Counted from the stretch's first letter, positions 1-5,522 are shown. The stretch is 5,889 nucleotides of DNA from Methanosphaera sp. (GCA_013330915.1 DUHK01000018.1:1-5889); one strand, 5' to 3'. Numbers and translations are program-made. Notes: generated from the sequence alone by a model not told the origin.

Positions 1-581
1 ATGTTTCTTAAACTGTAACCTAAACCTTCAAGGTGAGTTGTTTGACCTAATAAAGTGGTTAAAGCTCCACCTAATTGAACGTTGTGTGGGTATCCACCCA
101 TAGCAGCAGTTTTAATTTCTGATGCTTGGTATTTGTTAATATCGAATGTGTCGATAATTGCTTGGATTAAAGCTGAACCTGTTGCTAATGGAGCAACTGA
201 GTAGTCACCAGCTATGGTTAATCTTTCTGATGGTAATTGTACTAATACTTGTTTTCCGCCGTTTAATAATTCTAAATTAAAGTCGTCGTCACAGCTGACT
301 CTTAACATTTTTGTCATTTTGTCAGCTATAGCATCAGCATTATCTACAATTGCTAAATCTAATTCTCTACCAGGAATAAAGTTAACTTTTCCACCGTAAG
401 CTCCGTTTGCTAATGATTTTTCTATTCCTGCAAGGTTTACAGCAACAGAACGCTTAATTTCTTGTATAATATTTTTAATTGTAGGGTTTACTACTGGACT
501 GATTGCTTCTAGAGGTACTTGTTCTTCTAAAAGTTTTCCATCTACCCCATATAAATCTATTTTGTCTTCATATGTTGGCAT
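1..581 (-). CDS. mrtB: Methyl-coenzyme M reductase beta subunit, N-terminal part (likely isoenzyme II, MrtB); runs off left edge
   Basis: This gene encodes the beta subunit of methyl-coenzyme M reductase, the cytoplasmic alpha2beta2gamma2 enzyme with coenzyme F430 that makes methane and CoM-S-S-CoB from methyl-CoM and CoB. The minus strand reads 193 full codons from an ATG at 581-579, starting MPTYEDKIDLYGVDGKLLEE and later giving IKRSVAVNLAGIE, IPGRELDLAIVDNA and LEGLGYSLRN, all typical of McrB/MrtB. A full subunit is about 440 residues, so under half is present; the C-terminal residues lining the CoB/F430 channel lie outside. A GAGGTG ribosome binding site at 591-596, 9 nt upstream, supports the start. 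Family membership is clear. The isoenzyme II label rests on N-terminal resemblance as I remember it and on linkage to mvh genes, so mcrB remains possible. Confidence 0.9.
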   Translation of the reverse strand, partial: MPTYEDKIDLYGVDGKLLEEQVPLEAISPVVNPTIKNIIQEIKRSVAVNLAGIEKSLANGAYGGKVNFIPGRELDLAIVDNADAIADKMTKMLRVSCDDDFNLELLNGGKQVLVQLPSERLTIAGDYSVAPLATGSALIQAIIDTFDINKYQASEIKTAAMGGYPHNVQLGGALTTLLGQTTHLEGLGYSLRN

Positions 582-645
582 TTATATGTACACCTCTTAA
601 AATAGTATATTCATTAAGAAATGAAATTATCATATTCATTCCGGG

Positions 646-655
646 TTATAAATTT
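646..655 (-). promoter_or_regulatory. Candidate TATA box for mrtB
   Basis: On the minus strand the sequence reads AAATTTATAA, a good archaeal box A. A start site about 25 nt downstream would fall near 622-625, giving a leader of roughly 40 nt before the mrtB ATG and including its GAGGTG ribosome binding site. The box lies between two arms of an inverted repeat (618-626 and 663-671). The assignment rests on sequence and spacing only. Confidence 0.45.
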
Positions 656-1122
656 CCTGTTCTTTCATTTCACATTACTAAAATGCTGATATTCATCCGA
701 TATTTAGTTGGTAAGAAATATTGATGAAACATAATTAGTAATACGTGTTTTTATACAAAATGCAAAGTGAAAAAAAATTCAGTATATAAACTTAAACAAG
801 AGATAAATATAGCCCTCCAACTGTCTAAAATACATTTCCATAATTGTGTTCAAATATTTATACAAAAAACACCCCTTAAAGTTTAGGATATGTTTTAACC
901 GTTATAAACTACGTTTAATAGAGTAATACAAAGATAAACATTATGAATATTTTGTATTATTTGTATTTGTAATAAATATTCTTACAATTAAATTATTTAA
1001 TAAAATAAACATATAAATGTTATCAATTTTATAGAAAAAAAAAGTAAAGTAAATATAGATAATATATTGATTTATCAACTTGAAATTACCCAATACCATA
1101 ATCATTTTAACAGAACCGACAT

Positions 1123-1146
1123 TTTTATAATTGAATTATAAAATTA
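1123..1146 (+). promoter_or_regulatory. Candidate TATA elements for the radical-SAM-like gene
   Basis: Two box-A-like stretches precede the gene: TTTTATAA at 1123-1130 and TTATAAAAT at 1137-1145. With a 25-nt TATA-to-start distance, the first would initiate near 1153 (about a 20-nt leader). The second would initiate close to the ATG, giving a nearly leaderless message. The second fits the absence of any Shine-Dalgarno sequence before the ATG at 1176. In DNA this AT-rich such matches arise easily by chance. Confidence 0.35.
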
Positions 1147-1175
1147 AAAAAGTATTTTTAAAAAATTAATTAAAC

Positions 1176-2105
1176 ATGATGAAAACTATGCTTAAAAAAA
1201 TTATTGATAATGTAAAAGAGAACAGTTTAAATTTGAAGGATATAGAATATTTATTTTCTTTAAAAAAGAAAGATGAACTGGAAAAAATATATTCATTATC
1301 TCATGAGATTAATGAAAATTTTCATGAAAAGATCAGCTACGAATCAAACATTTACTATCCTACAATTTACCAGATTGAAGACAACTGCCCAACCTGTGGT
1401 TACAGAAGCATGGAATCAAGAAGAAAATATACTCATGATTTCATTGTCAAGAACGTGGAGTATAAACTGCAGGATATAGAGGAATATCCCATAAGTGGAA
1501 TCAACTGTTATAACAAGGACATATCAGGCATCAGAGAACTATTGATTATACTTGATACTTTAAGTCGCTTTGATGATTTGAAAATTAATGTGAGAGTATC
1601 AAACTATGAACATATCAAACATCTGGACAGACATAACATTGATTCTGTTATAATTCAAACATCACAAAATAAAGCATCCAATTTTAATCAAAAGTATAAT
1701 GAAAATTACGATGAGCATGAGGAAAAGATGGTTAAATACATCAAAGAAAACATGAATTTAAAGATAACATATGAATTCTTGATAAATTATAATGAAGGAT
1801 ATACGGATATACTGGACAAAATATCAGAAATTGAAAAATATGATGTTGACAGTATTGAAATAAAAGGTTATGACCCTTTCATAGATAGTCCCGAAGAGTA
1901 TAATCCACAGTACACCAGAGATTACATACTAAAAATAATTTCACTCCTGAGAATTGCCTTTCCAACAAAGGAAATAAAAATACAGTATGCAACAAACGAT
2001 AACAATTATCTGGAAGATTATATAAAACTGGGTGTCAATACAATTACCGGAATATATACCCCCCACTTGAACAGCAAGTTAGAGAATACTGATATAATTC
2101 ATTGA
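1176..2105 (+). CDS. BioB/HydE/HmdB-like radical SAM family protein with incomplete Fe-S cysteine motif
   Basis: The 309-residue product resembles the biotin synthase/HydE/HmdB branch of radical SAM proteins. Matches run in order: a helical N-terminus; CPTCGY at residues 71-76, like the end of the cluster loop; a sheet strand PISGIN (105-110) where the SAM-binding GGE-like motif should lie; HNIDSVIIQTS (153-163); GYDPFIDSPEEYNP (231-244), like the family's G-x-P...TP segment; LLRIAFPTKEIKI (257-269); and LGVNTITGIY (285-294). A catalytic radical SAM enzyme needs three cysteines, normally CxxxCxxC, or CX5CX2C in HmdB. Only Cys71 and Cys74 are present; residue 67 is Ile and 65 is Tyr. The other cysteine, Cys111, is out of place. 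It may lack the [4Fe-4S] cluster or have another role. No Shine-Dalgarno is visible; ATG codons at 1176, 1179 and 1188 are all possible starts. Function unknown. The gene is transcribed toward mvhA and away from mrtB. Confidence 0.75.
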   Translation: MMKTMLKKIIDNVKENSLNLKDIEYLFSLKKKDELEKIYSLSHEINENFHEKISYESNIYYPTIYQIEDNCPTCGYRSMESRRKYTHDFIVKNVEYKLQDIEEYPISGINCYNKDISGIRELLIILDTLSRFDDLKINVRVSNYEHIKHLDRHNIDSVIIQTSQNKASNFNQKYNENYDEHEEKMVKYIKENMNLKITYEFLINYNEGYTDILDKISEIEKYDVDSIEIKGYDPFIDSPEEYNPQYTRDYILKIISLLRIAFPTKEIKIQYATNDNNYLEDYIKLGVNTITGIYTPHLNSKLENTDIIH

Positions 2106-2134
2106 AAGCAGTAATTTAAAAAAAAAATAAAAAA

Positions 2135-2184
2135 AGTATAGGATCATTAGTTAAGAGTGACTCTTATACTATGACACTATTTTT
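2135..2184 (+). terminator. Candidate terminator of the radical-SAM-like gene
   Basis: Downstream of the TGA stop, AAGAG/CTCTT (2153-2157 and 2161-2165, 3-nt loop) forms a small hairpin. Outer arms AGTAT (2135-2139) and ATACT (2166-2170) can extend it with a one-sided bulge. A run of five T follows at 2180-2184, and further T-rich stretches continue to about 2218. Archaeal termination relies mainly on oligo-T, so the T tracts matter more than the weak hairpin. Confidence 0.4.
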
Positions 2185-2257
2185 CCTTAAGTATTATTTT
2201 AGTCATATTTTATTTTATAAAACTTGATAAACAAATAATACTGTTTAACAATCTATT

Positions 2258-2310
2258 AAAAAAATGAATTGAAGAGATATCTCTTCAAAACATGCTTCTT
2301 CAAAGAAGAA
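2258..2310 (-). terminator. Hairpin plus oligo-T terminator of the mvhDGA operon
   Basis: Reading past the mvhA stop on the minus strand, the first hairpin is TTCTTC/GAAGAA with a 3-nt loop (2296-2310). Next comes a perfect 20-nt palindrome at 2269-2288 (arm TTGAAGAGAT), and then seven T on the minus strand (2258-2264). A further imperfect inverted repeat, 9 of 10 pairs, lies beyond at 2224-2251. Hairpin followed by oligo-T looks like an intrinsic terminator. Its position between convergent genes also fits protection against read-through into the opposing gene. Confidence 0.65.
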
Positions 2311-2330
2311 TTGTACTTATTTTAGTTTAC

Positions 2331-3764
2331 TTAGATTTTTTTTACTAAGTTACCCATGTGATCGTATACTTCTACAGTAGATAATCTCATTTGGGTATCT
2401 AATTGGTGAGTTGCACATGAAAGACATGGGTCGTATGCACGAATAACCATTTCCATTAAGTTGAAGATTTTGTCGTCAACTTCTACACCAGGTTTGATGT
2501 AGGTGTTTGCAACTTGTTGAATACCCATTTCCATTGCTGGGTTGTTCTGTACTGTTGCAACTACAATGTTTGCTTCGGTTACTAAACCGTTTTCATCGGT
2601 TTTGTAGTGGTGAGTTAATGTTCCTCTTGATGCTTCAACAATACCTACACCTTCACCGGTGATTTGGCTTCTGTCGATAGCTCCAGGACGTTTTTCTCCA
2701 CTTAAGTCACCTTCAAGACCGTCAACTGCTAATTCAGCTGATGCTACTAATTCGATGAGTCTTGCTGGGTGGAATAATAATGTTTCTTGTGGACATTGAC
2801 CGAATGTTGCTCTGAAATCGTTTAATAATTCTTGAGCTTTAGGTGCTGCGTCAGGCATTTTTTTACATGCGTTTAATCTGGATAATGGTGCTACTCTGTA
2901 TACACCTTCAGGGTATCCGATGTCTTTGATGTAAGGGAATTTTAACCAGGAGTATGGTTTTACGCCTTCTGCTATGTAGTCGGTGTAATCTTGTGGTGCA
3001 AATTCAGCATATTCTTTACCTTCTTTGTCAACCATTCTTACGTTACCGTTGTACATGTCCCAACTACCATCTTTTTTGTCTACTAAACCTGTGTGGTAAG
3101 TTTCAACGTAACCTAATGTTTTGATTAAGTCTAAGTTTTCTTCAAAGATAGGTTGAGCTGCTTCCCAGGTGTCCCAGGAAAGTTCTAAACATCTTTTTGC
3201 TTTTTCTAAGTCTTCAGCTTGAACTTCATCGGTTAATTCAGTGGTAATTCCACCAGGAGTGTTGGATACTTGGTGAATTGGTCTTCCACCGATGGTTGTG
3301 ATGATGTCTTGTGCGTGTCTTCTTAATTCTAAAGCTTTACCTGCTAATTCAGGGTAGTCTTTAATTATTTGGAATACGTTTCTGGTTTTTCTATCTTTTC
3401 CACCTATGAAGTCAGGTGCAGATAAGAAGTAGAAACTTAATGTGTGAGAGTGGATAACTGAAGCCCAGTTCATGATTTCTCTCATTTTGTATGCTGCTGG
3501 GAGTATGTCATCGTCGTTGTATCCGAATACTTGATCACATGCTTTAGCTGCAGCTAAGTGGTGTTGTACGTCACAAATACCACAGATTCTAGGTACGATT
3601 CTAGGTACTTCTTCGATTGGTCTTCCTTGTAAGAATTTTTCAAATCCTCTGAATTCCATTACGTGTAATTTAGTATCTTTTACATTTCCTTCTTCATCTA
3701 GGTCTACGGTAATTTTTGCGTGACCTTCAATCCTCGTTACTGGTTCTAATGTTAATTCTACCAT
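2331..3764 (-). CDS. mvhA: F420-non-reducing [NiFe] hydrogenase large subunit MvhA
   Basis: MvhA is the catalytic large subunit of the cytoplasmic group 3c [NiFe] hydrogenase and carries the Ni-Fe(CN)2CO site that splits H2. The 477 residues match the family length. Visible motifs are VTRIEGH near the N-terminus, RGFEKFLQGRPIEEVPRIVP leading into RICGIC (Cys61, Cys64), and the C-terminal DPCLSCATH (Cys447, Cys450, His453). These four cysteines hold the active-site metals. The 24 residues after His453 are probably removed by a maturation protease, as is usual for this motif. Cys447 is encoded as cysteine, not selenocysteine. The start is set by AGGAGG at 3774-3779, 9 nt upstream. It is last in the operon, 19 nt after mvhG. 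The usual next gene, mvhB, does not follow; a terminator-like region does. Confidence 0.97.
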   Translation of the reverse strand: MVELTLEPVTRIEGHAKITVDLDEEGNVKDTKLHVMEFRGFEKFLQGRPIEEVPRIVPRICGICDVQHHLAAAKACDQVFGYNDDDILPAAYKMREIMNWASVIHSHTLSFYFLSAPDFIGGKDRKTRNVFQIIKDYPELAGKALELRRHAQDIITTIGGRPIHQVSNTPGGITTELTDEVQAEDLEKAKRCLELSWDTWEAAQPIFEENLDLIKTLGYVETYHTGLVDKKDGSWDMYNGNVRMVDKEGKEYAEFAPQDYTDYIAEGVKPYSWLKFPYIKDIGYPEGVYRVAPLSRLNACKKMPDAAPKAQELLNDFRATFGQCPQETLLFHPARLIELVASAELAVDGLEGDLSGEKRPGAIDRSQITGEGVGIVEASRGTLTHHYKTDENGLVTEANIVVATVQNNPAMEMGIQQVANTYIKPGVEVDDKIFNLMEMVIRAYDPCLSCATHQLDTQMRLSTVEVYDHMGNLVKKI

Positions 3765-3773
3765 TTATTTTAG

Positions 3774-3779
3774 CCTCCT
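3774..3779 (-). promoter_or_regulatory. Ribosome binding site of mvhA
   Basis: AGGAGG on the minus strand lies 9 nt before the mvhA ATG, within the 19-nt gap after the mvhG stop. It confirms the chosen start. Confidence 0.85.
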
Positions 3780-3783
3780 ACAA

Positions 3784-4701
3784 TTAATCTCTTAGTTTTA
3801 ATGGGATTAAAGCTGCTGGTAATGTGTAAGTGTAGAAAGTTCCTACAATATCTTCTACTTGGTTTGCAACTTCTTCAGGATCAATTTCTTTATCGTTTTC
3901 TACACCGAAGTCAGAACCGATAGCACTGATCATTTTTGCTCCTGCATCTAATACTTTGTCAGTAGGACCGTAACATCCTCTACATGGAGTGTCTACAGAA
4001 GGACATTGTGCTCCACATAATGGTCTTGTTGCAGGACCTAAACAGATTACACCTTGAGGTACTAAACATAAGTCTTTGTCGGTTGGTCCAACTTCCCAAG
4101 GTCTTTTGATTGTATCCATTGCCATACCCGTAGGTGGTTTTTCTCTTTCACATACGTCACATAAGTTGTTATCAGGGATTTCAGGTGTTTCTCCTTTAAC
4201 TAATGCAATGAGTACTTGAGCGATAACATCTGATTTTGGTGGACAACCAGGTAATGCTGCATCCACTTTAATAACGTCAGATAATGGTCTTACTCTGCTT
4301 TCTAAGTGAGGTACAGATTCGTTAGGGATGATTCCGTCTGGGTTAACAGTTGAGCATGAGTTGATGTATGCTTCTGTTGTTAATTCATCGTTGGTGTGTA
4401 AGTTTCCTAATCCAGGAATTCCACCGAATTCTGCACAGGTACCGTAAGCTACAACAAAGTCAGCTTTTTCTCTTAATACTTCAGCTAATTCTTTGTTTTC
4501 GTCGTTACGAATTCCACCTTCAATTAATACAATGTCCATTTCTGGAATTTCATCATATTTGGTATCCATAAGTACAGGACTGAATTCGAATTCTGCTACT
4601 TCTAATACATCTAATAATAATTCGTGTAAATCTGTAAATGCAATGTGACATCCAGAACATCCACCGAGCCACATAGTTCCTATTCTTTTTTTATCTGCCA
4701 T
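3784..4701 (-). CDS. mvhG: F420-non-reducing [NiFe] hydrogenase small subunit MvhG
   Basis: MvhG is the electron-transfer small subunit. It relays electrons from the MvhA active site to MvhD through three Fe-S clusters. In the 305 residues, the proximal cluster ligands appear as WLGGCSGCH (Cys15, Cys18), YGTCAEFGG (Cys89) and LPGCPP (Cys153). A C-terminal cysteine-rich part, Cys181, Cys184, Cys212, Cys220, Cys229, Cys233, Cys240 and Cys243, supplies the ligands for two further clusters. There is no twin-arginine signal, unlike membrane-bound uptake hydrogenases, which agrees with a cytoplasmic enzyme. The gap after the mvhD stop is 4 nt. The likely ribosome binding site, GAGGGGG at 4711-4717, lies in the last codons of mvhD, which suggests translational coupling and equal subunit output. 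All expected cysteines appear intact. Confidence 0.96.
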   Translation of the reverse strand: MADKKRIGTMWLGGCSGCHIAFTDLHELLLDVLEVAEFEFSPVLMDTKYDEIPEMDIVLIEGGIRNDENKELAEVLREKADFVVAYGTCAEFGGIPGLGNLHTNDELTTEAYINSCSTVNPDGIIPNESVPHLESRVRPLSDVIKVDAALPGCPPKSDVIAQVLIALVKGETPEIPDNNLCDVCEREKPPTGMAMDTIKRPWEVGPTDKDLCLVPQGVICLGPATRPLCGAQCPSVDTPCRGCYGPTDKVLDAGAKMISAIGSDFGVENDKEIDPEEVANQVEDIVGTFYTYTLPAALIPLKLRD

Positions 4702-4705
4702 GTAC

Positions 4706-5134
4706 TTATTCCCCCTCTGCTAATTGTGCTTTAAGTGGTGAAGGACCTAATTCCTGAATTTCTGCAGTTACTCTTCTAATAGTACTTGCGAATTTTTCTC
4801 CTTCAGAAGCTGAAATCCAATCGTGTTGAACTCTTTGTTTTTCAATTCCAAGTTCGTCTAATAATCTGTAGATTAATCTCATTCTTCTATCGAATTTGTA
4901 GTTACCTGCATCGTAGTGGCAGTCTCCCATGTGACATCCACCGATGAATACTCCGTCTGCTCCTTCTCTTAAAGCTTTGAGTATAAATTGAGGTTCAATT
5001 CTTCCAGAGCACATTACTCTGATCATTCTTATGTTAGGTGGGTATTGCATCCTTGATGTTCCTGCAGTATCTGCTCCACCGTAACAGCACCAGTTACAAC
5101 TGAAAACGATTATCTTAATATCGTCATTAGCCAT
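4706..5134 (-). CDS. mvhD: MvhD, iron-sulfur subunit linking Mvh hydrogenase to heterodisulfide reductase
   Basis: MvhD carries a [2Fe-2S] cluster and passes electrons from MvhG to HdrA. HdrA bifurcates them between the CoM-S-S-CoB heterodisulfide and ferredoxin. The 142-residue length matches the family. Cysteines lie in FSCNWCCYGGAD (Cys13, Cys16, Cys17), VMCSGR (Cys42) and GGCHMGDCHY (Cys67, Cys72), followed by the typical RMRLIYRLLDELGI segment (85-98) and WISASEGEKFA. The start has a near-ideal AGGAGG at 5142-5147, 7 nt before the ATG. It is the first gene of the operon and has a 582-base divergent spacer upstream with several inverted repeats that could control the whole operon. Related MvhD/HdrA-type delta domains occur fused to other proteins elsewhere; this one stands alone. 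Confidence 0.96.
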   Translation of the reverse strand: MANDDIKIIVFSCNWCCYGGADTAGTSRMQYPPNIRMIRVMCSGRIEPQFILKALREGADGVFIGGCHMGDCHYDAGNYKFDRRMRLIYRLLDELGIEKQRVQHDWISASEGEKFASTIRRVTAEIQELGPSPLKAQLAEGE

Positions 5135-5158
5135 TATTTTTCCTCCTATTATAAAAAC

Positions 5159-5203
5159 ATGATTATTTAACTAAGTAATAATCATTTAAAATTCTAAATG
5201 ATT
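5159..5203. promoter_or_regulatory. Three alternating ATGATT elements forming two overlapping inverted repeats upstream of mvhD
   Basis: ATGATTATT (5159-5167) pairs perfectly with AATAATCAT (5177-5185) across 9 nt. AATCATTTA (5180-5188) pairs perfectly with TAAATGATT (5195-5203) across 6 nt. The middle element is shared, so an RNA could form only one hairpin at a time, or a dimeric protein could bind two adjacent sites. The block starts 25 nt upstream of the mvhD ATG, so it should overlap the promoter start or the leader. I infer an operator or leader switch; no known motif is assigned. Confidence 0.45.
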
Positions 5204-5206
5204 TGA

Positions 5207-5217
5207 CATTTAAATTT
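5207..5217 (-). promoter_or_regulatory. Possible TATA box for mvhDGA
   Basis: The minus strand reads AAATTTAAATG here. A start about 25 nt downstream would fall near 5183-5187, giving a leader of about 50 nt that holds AGGAGG. This would place the start inside the ATGATT repeats. A TTTTATAA nearer the gene (5149-5156) is too close to the ATG to be the promoter. Another possibility is CCTTTATAAT around 5320-5329, which would imply a leader of about 150 nt. Confidence 0.3.
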
Positions 5218-5226
5218 AATAATTTA

Positions 5227-5299
5227 AACACGTGTTATTGTACTATTAAACATAAAGTCTTTGAGTACAATTGTACAATTAACTAAAATAATGTACAAT
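5227..5299. promoter_or_regulatory. Cluster of GTAC-centred palindromes upstream of mvhD
   Basis: Four GTAC cores lie within 57 bases, at 5240-5243, 5265-5268, 5273-5276 and 5293-5296, each in a TTGTAC or GTACAA context. Two overlapping perfect 12-nt palindromes, GTACAATTGTAC (5265-5276) and AATTGTACAATT (5269-5280), form the centre. A separate perfect 10-nt palindrome, AACACGTGTT, lies at 5227-5236. The cluster is about 95-165 nt upstream of the mvhD start, a reasonable place for an activator or repressor array. No specific regulator is identified. Confidence 0.4.
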
Positions 5300-5361
5300 A
5301 TTATATCACTTTAACTATTATTATAAAGGTTATTTTATGGAAAAAACCATTAAGTTTAAAT

Positions 5362-5448
5362 ATGATGACTGAATTTTTTGACATTATCGTGGTAAAAAAT
5401 GAAATAAAAATAATTAAAAAAGACGATTATTCATGCCGGATTAATTAA
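5362..5448 (+). CDS. Doubtful 28-residue ORF
   Basis: An ATG at 5362 opens 28 codons, beginning MMTEFFDIIVVKNEIKIIKK and ending in a TAA at 5446. An overlapping 11-codon frame, MEKTIKFKYDD, starts at 5337 in a different frame. Read together they could be a short frameshifted gene remnant. I recognise no family, and no good ribosome binding site precedes either ATG. In DNA this AT-rich, where stop codons are frequent, an open run of this size is only weakly notable. Confidence 0.15.
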   Translation: MMTEFFDIIVVKNEIKIIKKDDYSCRIN

Positions 5449-5506
5449 ATAAAGATTTTTTAGAATTTTTAGAATTTTCATTGAAATATTAAAAAAAGAT
5501 AATAAT

Positions 5507-5522
5507 TTTAGGCAAACCTAAA
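5507..5522. promoter_or_regulatory. TTTAGG-N4-CCTAAA inverted repeat, DtxR/IdeR-like candidate operator
   Basis: The 16-nt sequence TTTAGGCAAACCTAAA has perfect 6-nt arms around a 4-nt spacer. Its TTAGG...CCTAA form resembles operators of DtxR-family metal-dependent repressors. It lies 194 nt before the SufC-type ATPase start, and iron-responsive control of Suf genes would make sense. The distance from the best sufC TATA box (about 150 nt) is a weakness, unless a farther promoter is used. Assignment is by resemblance only. Confidence 0.4.

Larger units (their letters stand above)
582..1175. other. Long AT-rich divergent spacer between mrtB and the radical-SAM-like gene
   Basis: I see no credible gene in these 594 bases; the one plus-strand reading frame that enters from inside mrtB (503-724) is an antisense shadow. 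The spacer should hold the mrtB promoter at its left end and the radical-SAM-like gene promoter at its right end. A further TATA-like stretch, GTATATAAAC, lies at about 782-791 on the plus strand. Inverted repeats include 945-952 with 974-981 (GAATATTT/AAATATTC) and the imperfect GTTTTAAC/GTTATAAAC at 892-909. The region spans the place where mvhB would be expected in Methanothermobacter-like gene order, but I can read no cysteine-rich ferredoxin remnant in it. Confidence 0.6.

Noticed and set aside
214..399. Plus-strand 61-codon ORF
   Set aside because: It lies antisense within mrtB, whose minus-strand translation is a clear McrB/MrtB match; its own translation is low-complexity Ser/Leu/Asn without family resemblance.
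503..724. Plus-strand 73-codon ORF with a hydrophobic translation
   Set aside because: It overlaps the 5' end of mrtB and its promoter in antisense; the hydrophobicity follows from T-rich DNA and there is no ribosome binding site.
813..826. Locally GC-richer patch in the spacer as a possible non-coding RNA
   Set aside because: The patch is only about a dozen bases long, with no stable stem or tRNA-like features to support an RNA gene.
1273..1479. Plus-strand 68-codon ORF in another frame
   Set aside because: It is contained in the radical-SAM-like gene, whose frame carries family motifs on both sides.
1176..2105. Assignment of the radical-SAM-like gene as biotin synthase, HmdB or Mmp10
   Set aside because: The cysteine motif does not meet any of these families' requirements, so naming a specific enzyme would overstate the evidence.
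4368..4571. Plus-strand 67-codon ORF
   Set aside because: It is antisense to mvhG across conserved cysteine-containing regions; the Leu-rich translation is a shadow of the complementary strand.
5149..5156. TTTTATAA on the minus strand as the mvhD TATA box
   Set aside because: It lies only about 15-20 bases before the ATG, so a start 25 bases downstream would fall inside the coding region and lose the AGGAGG site.
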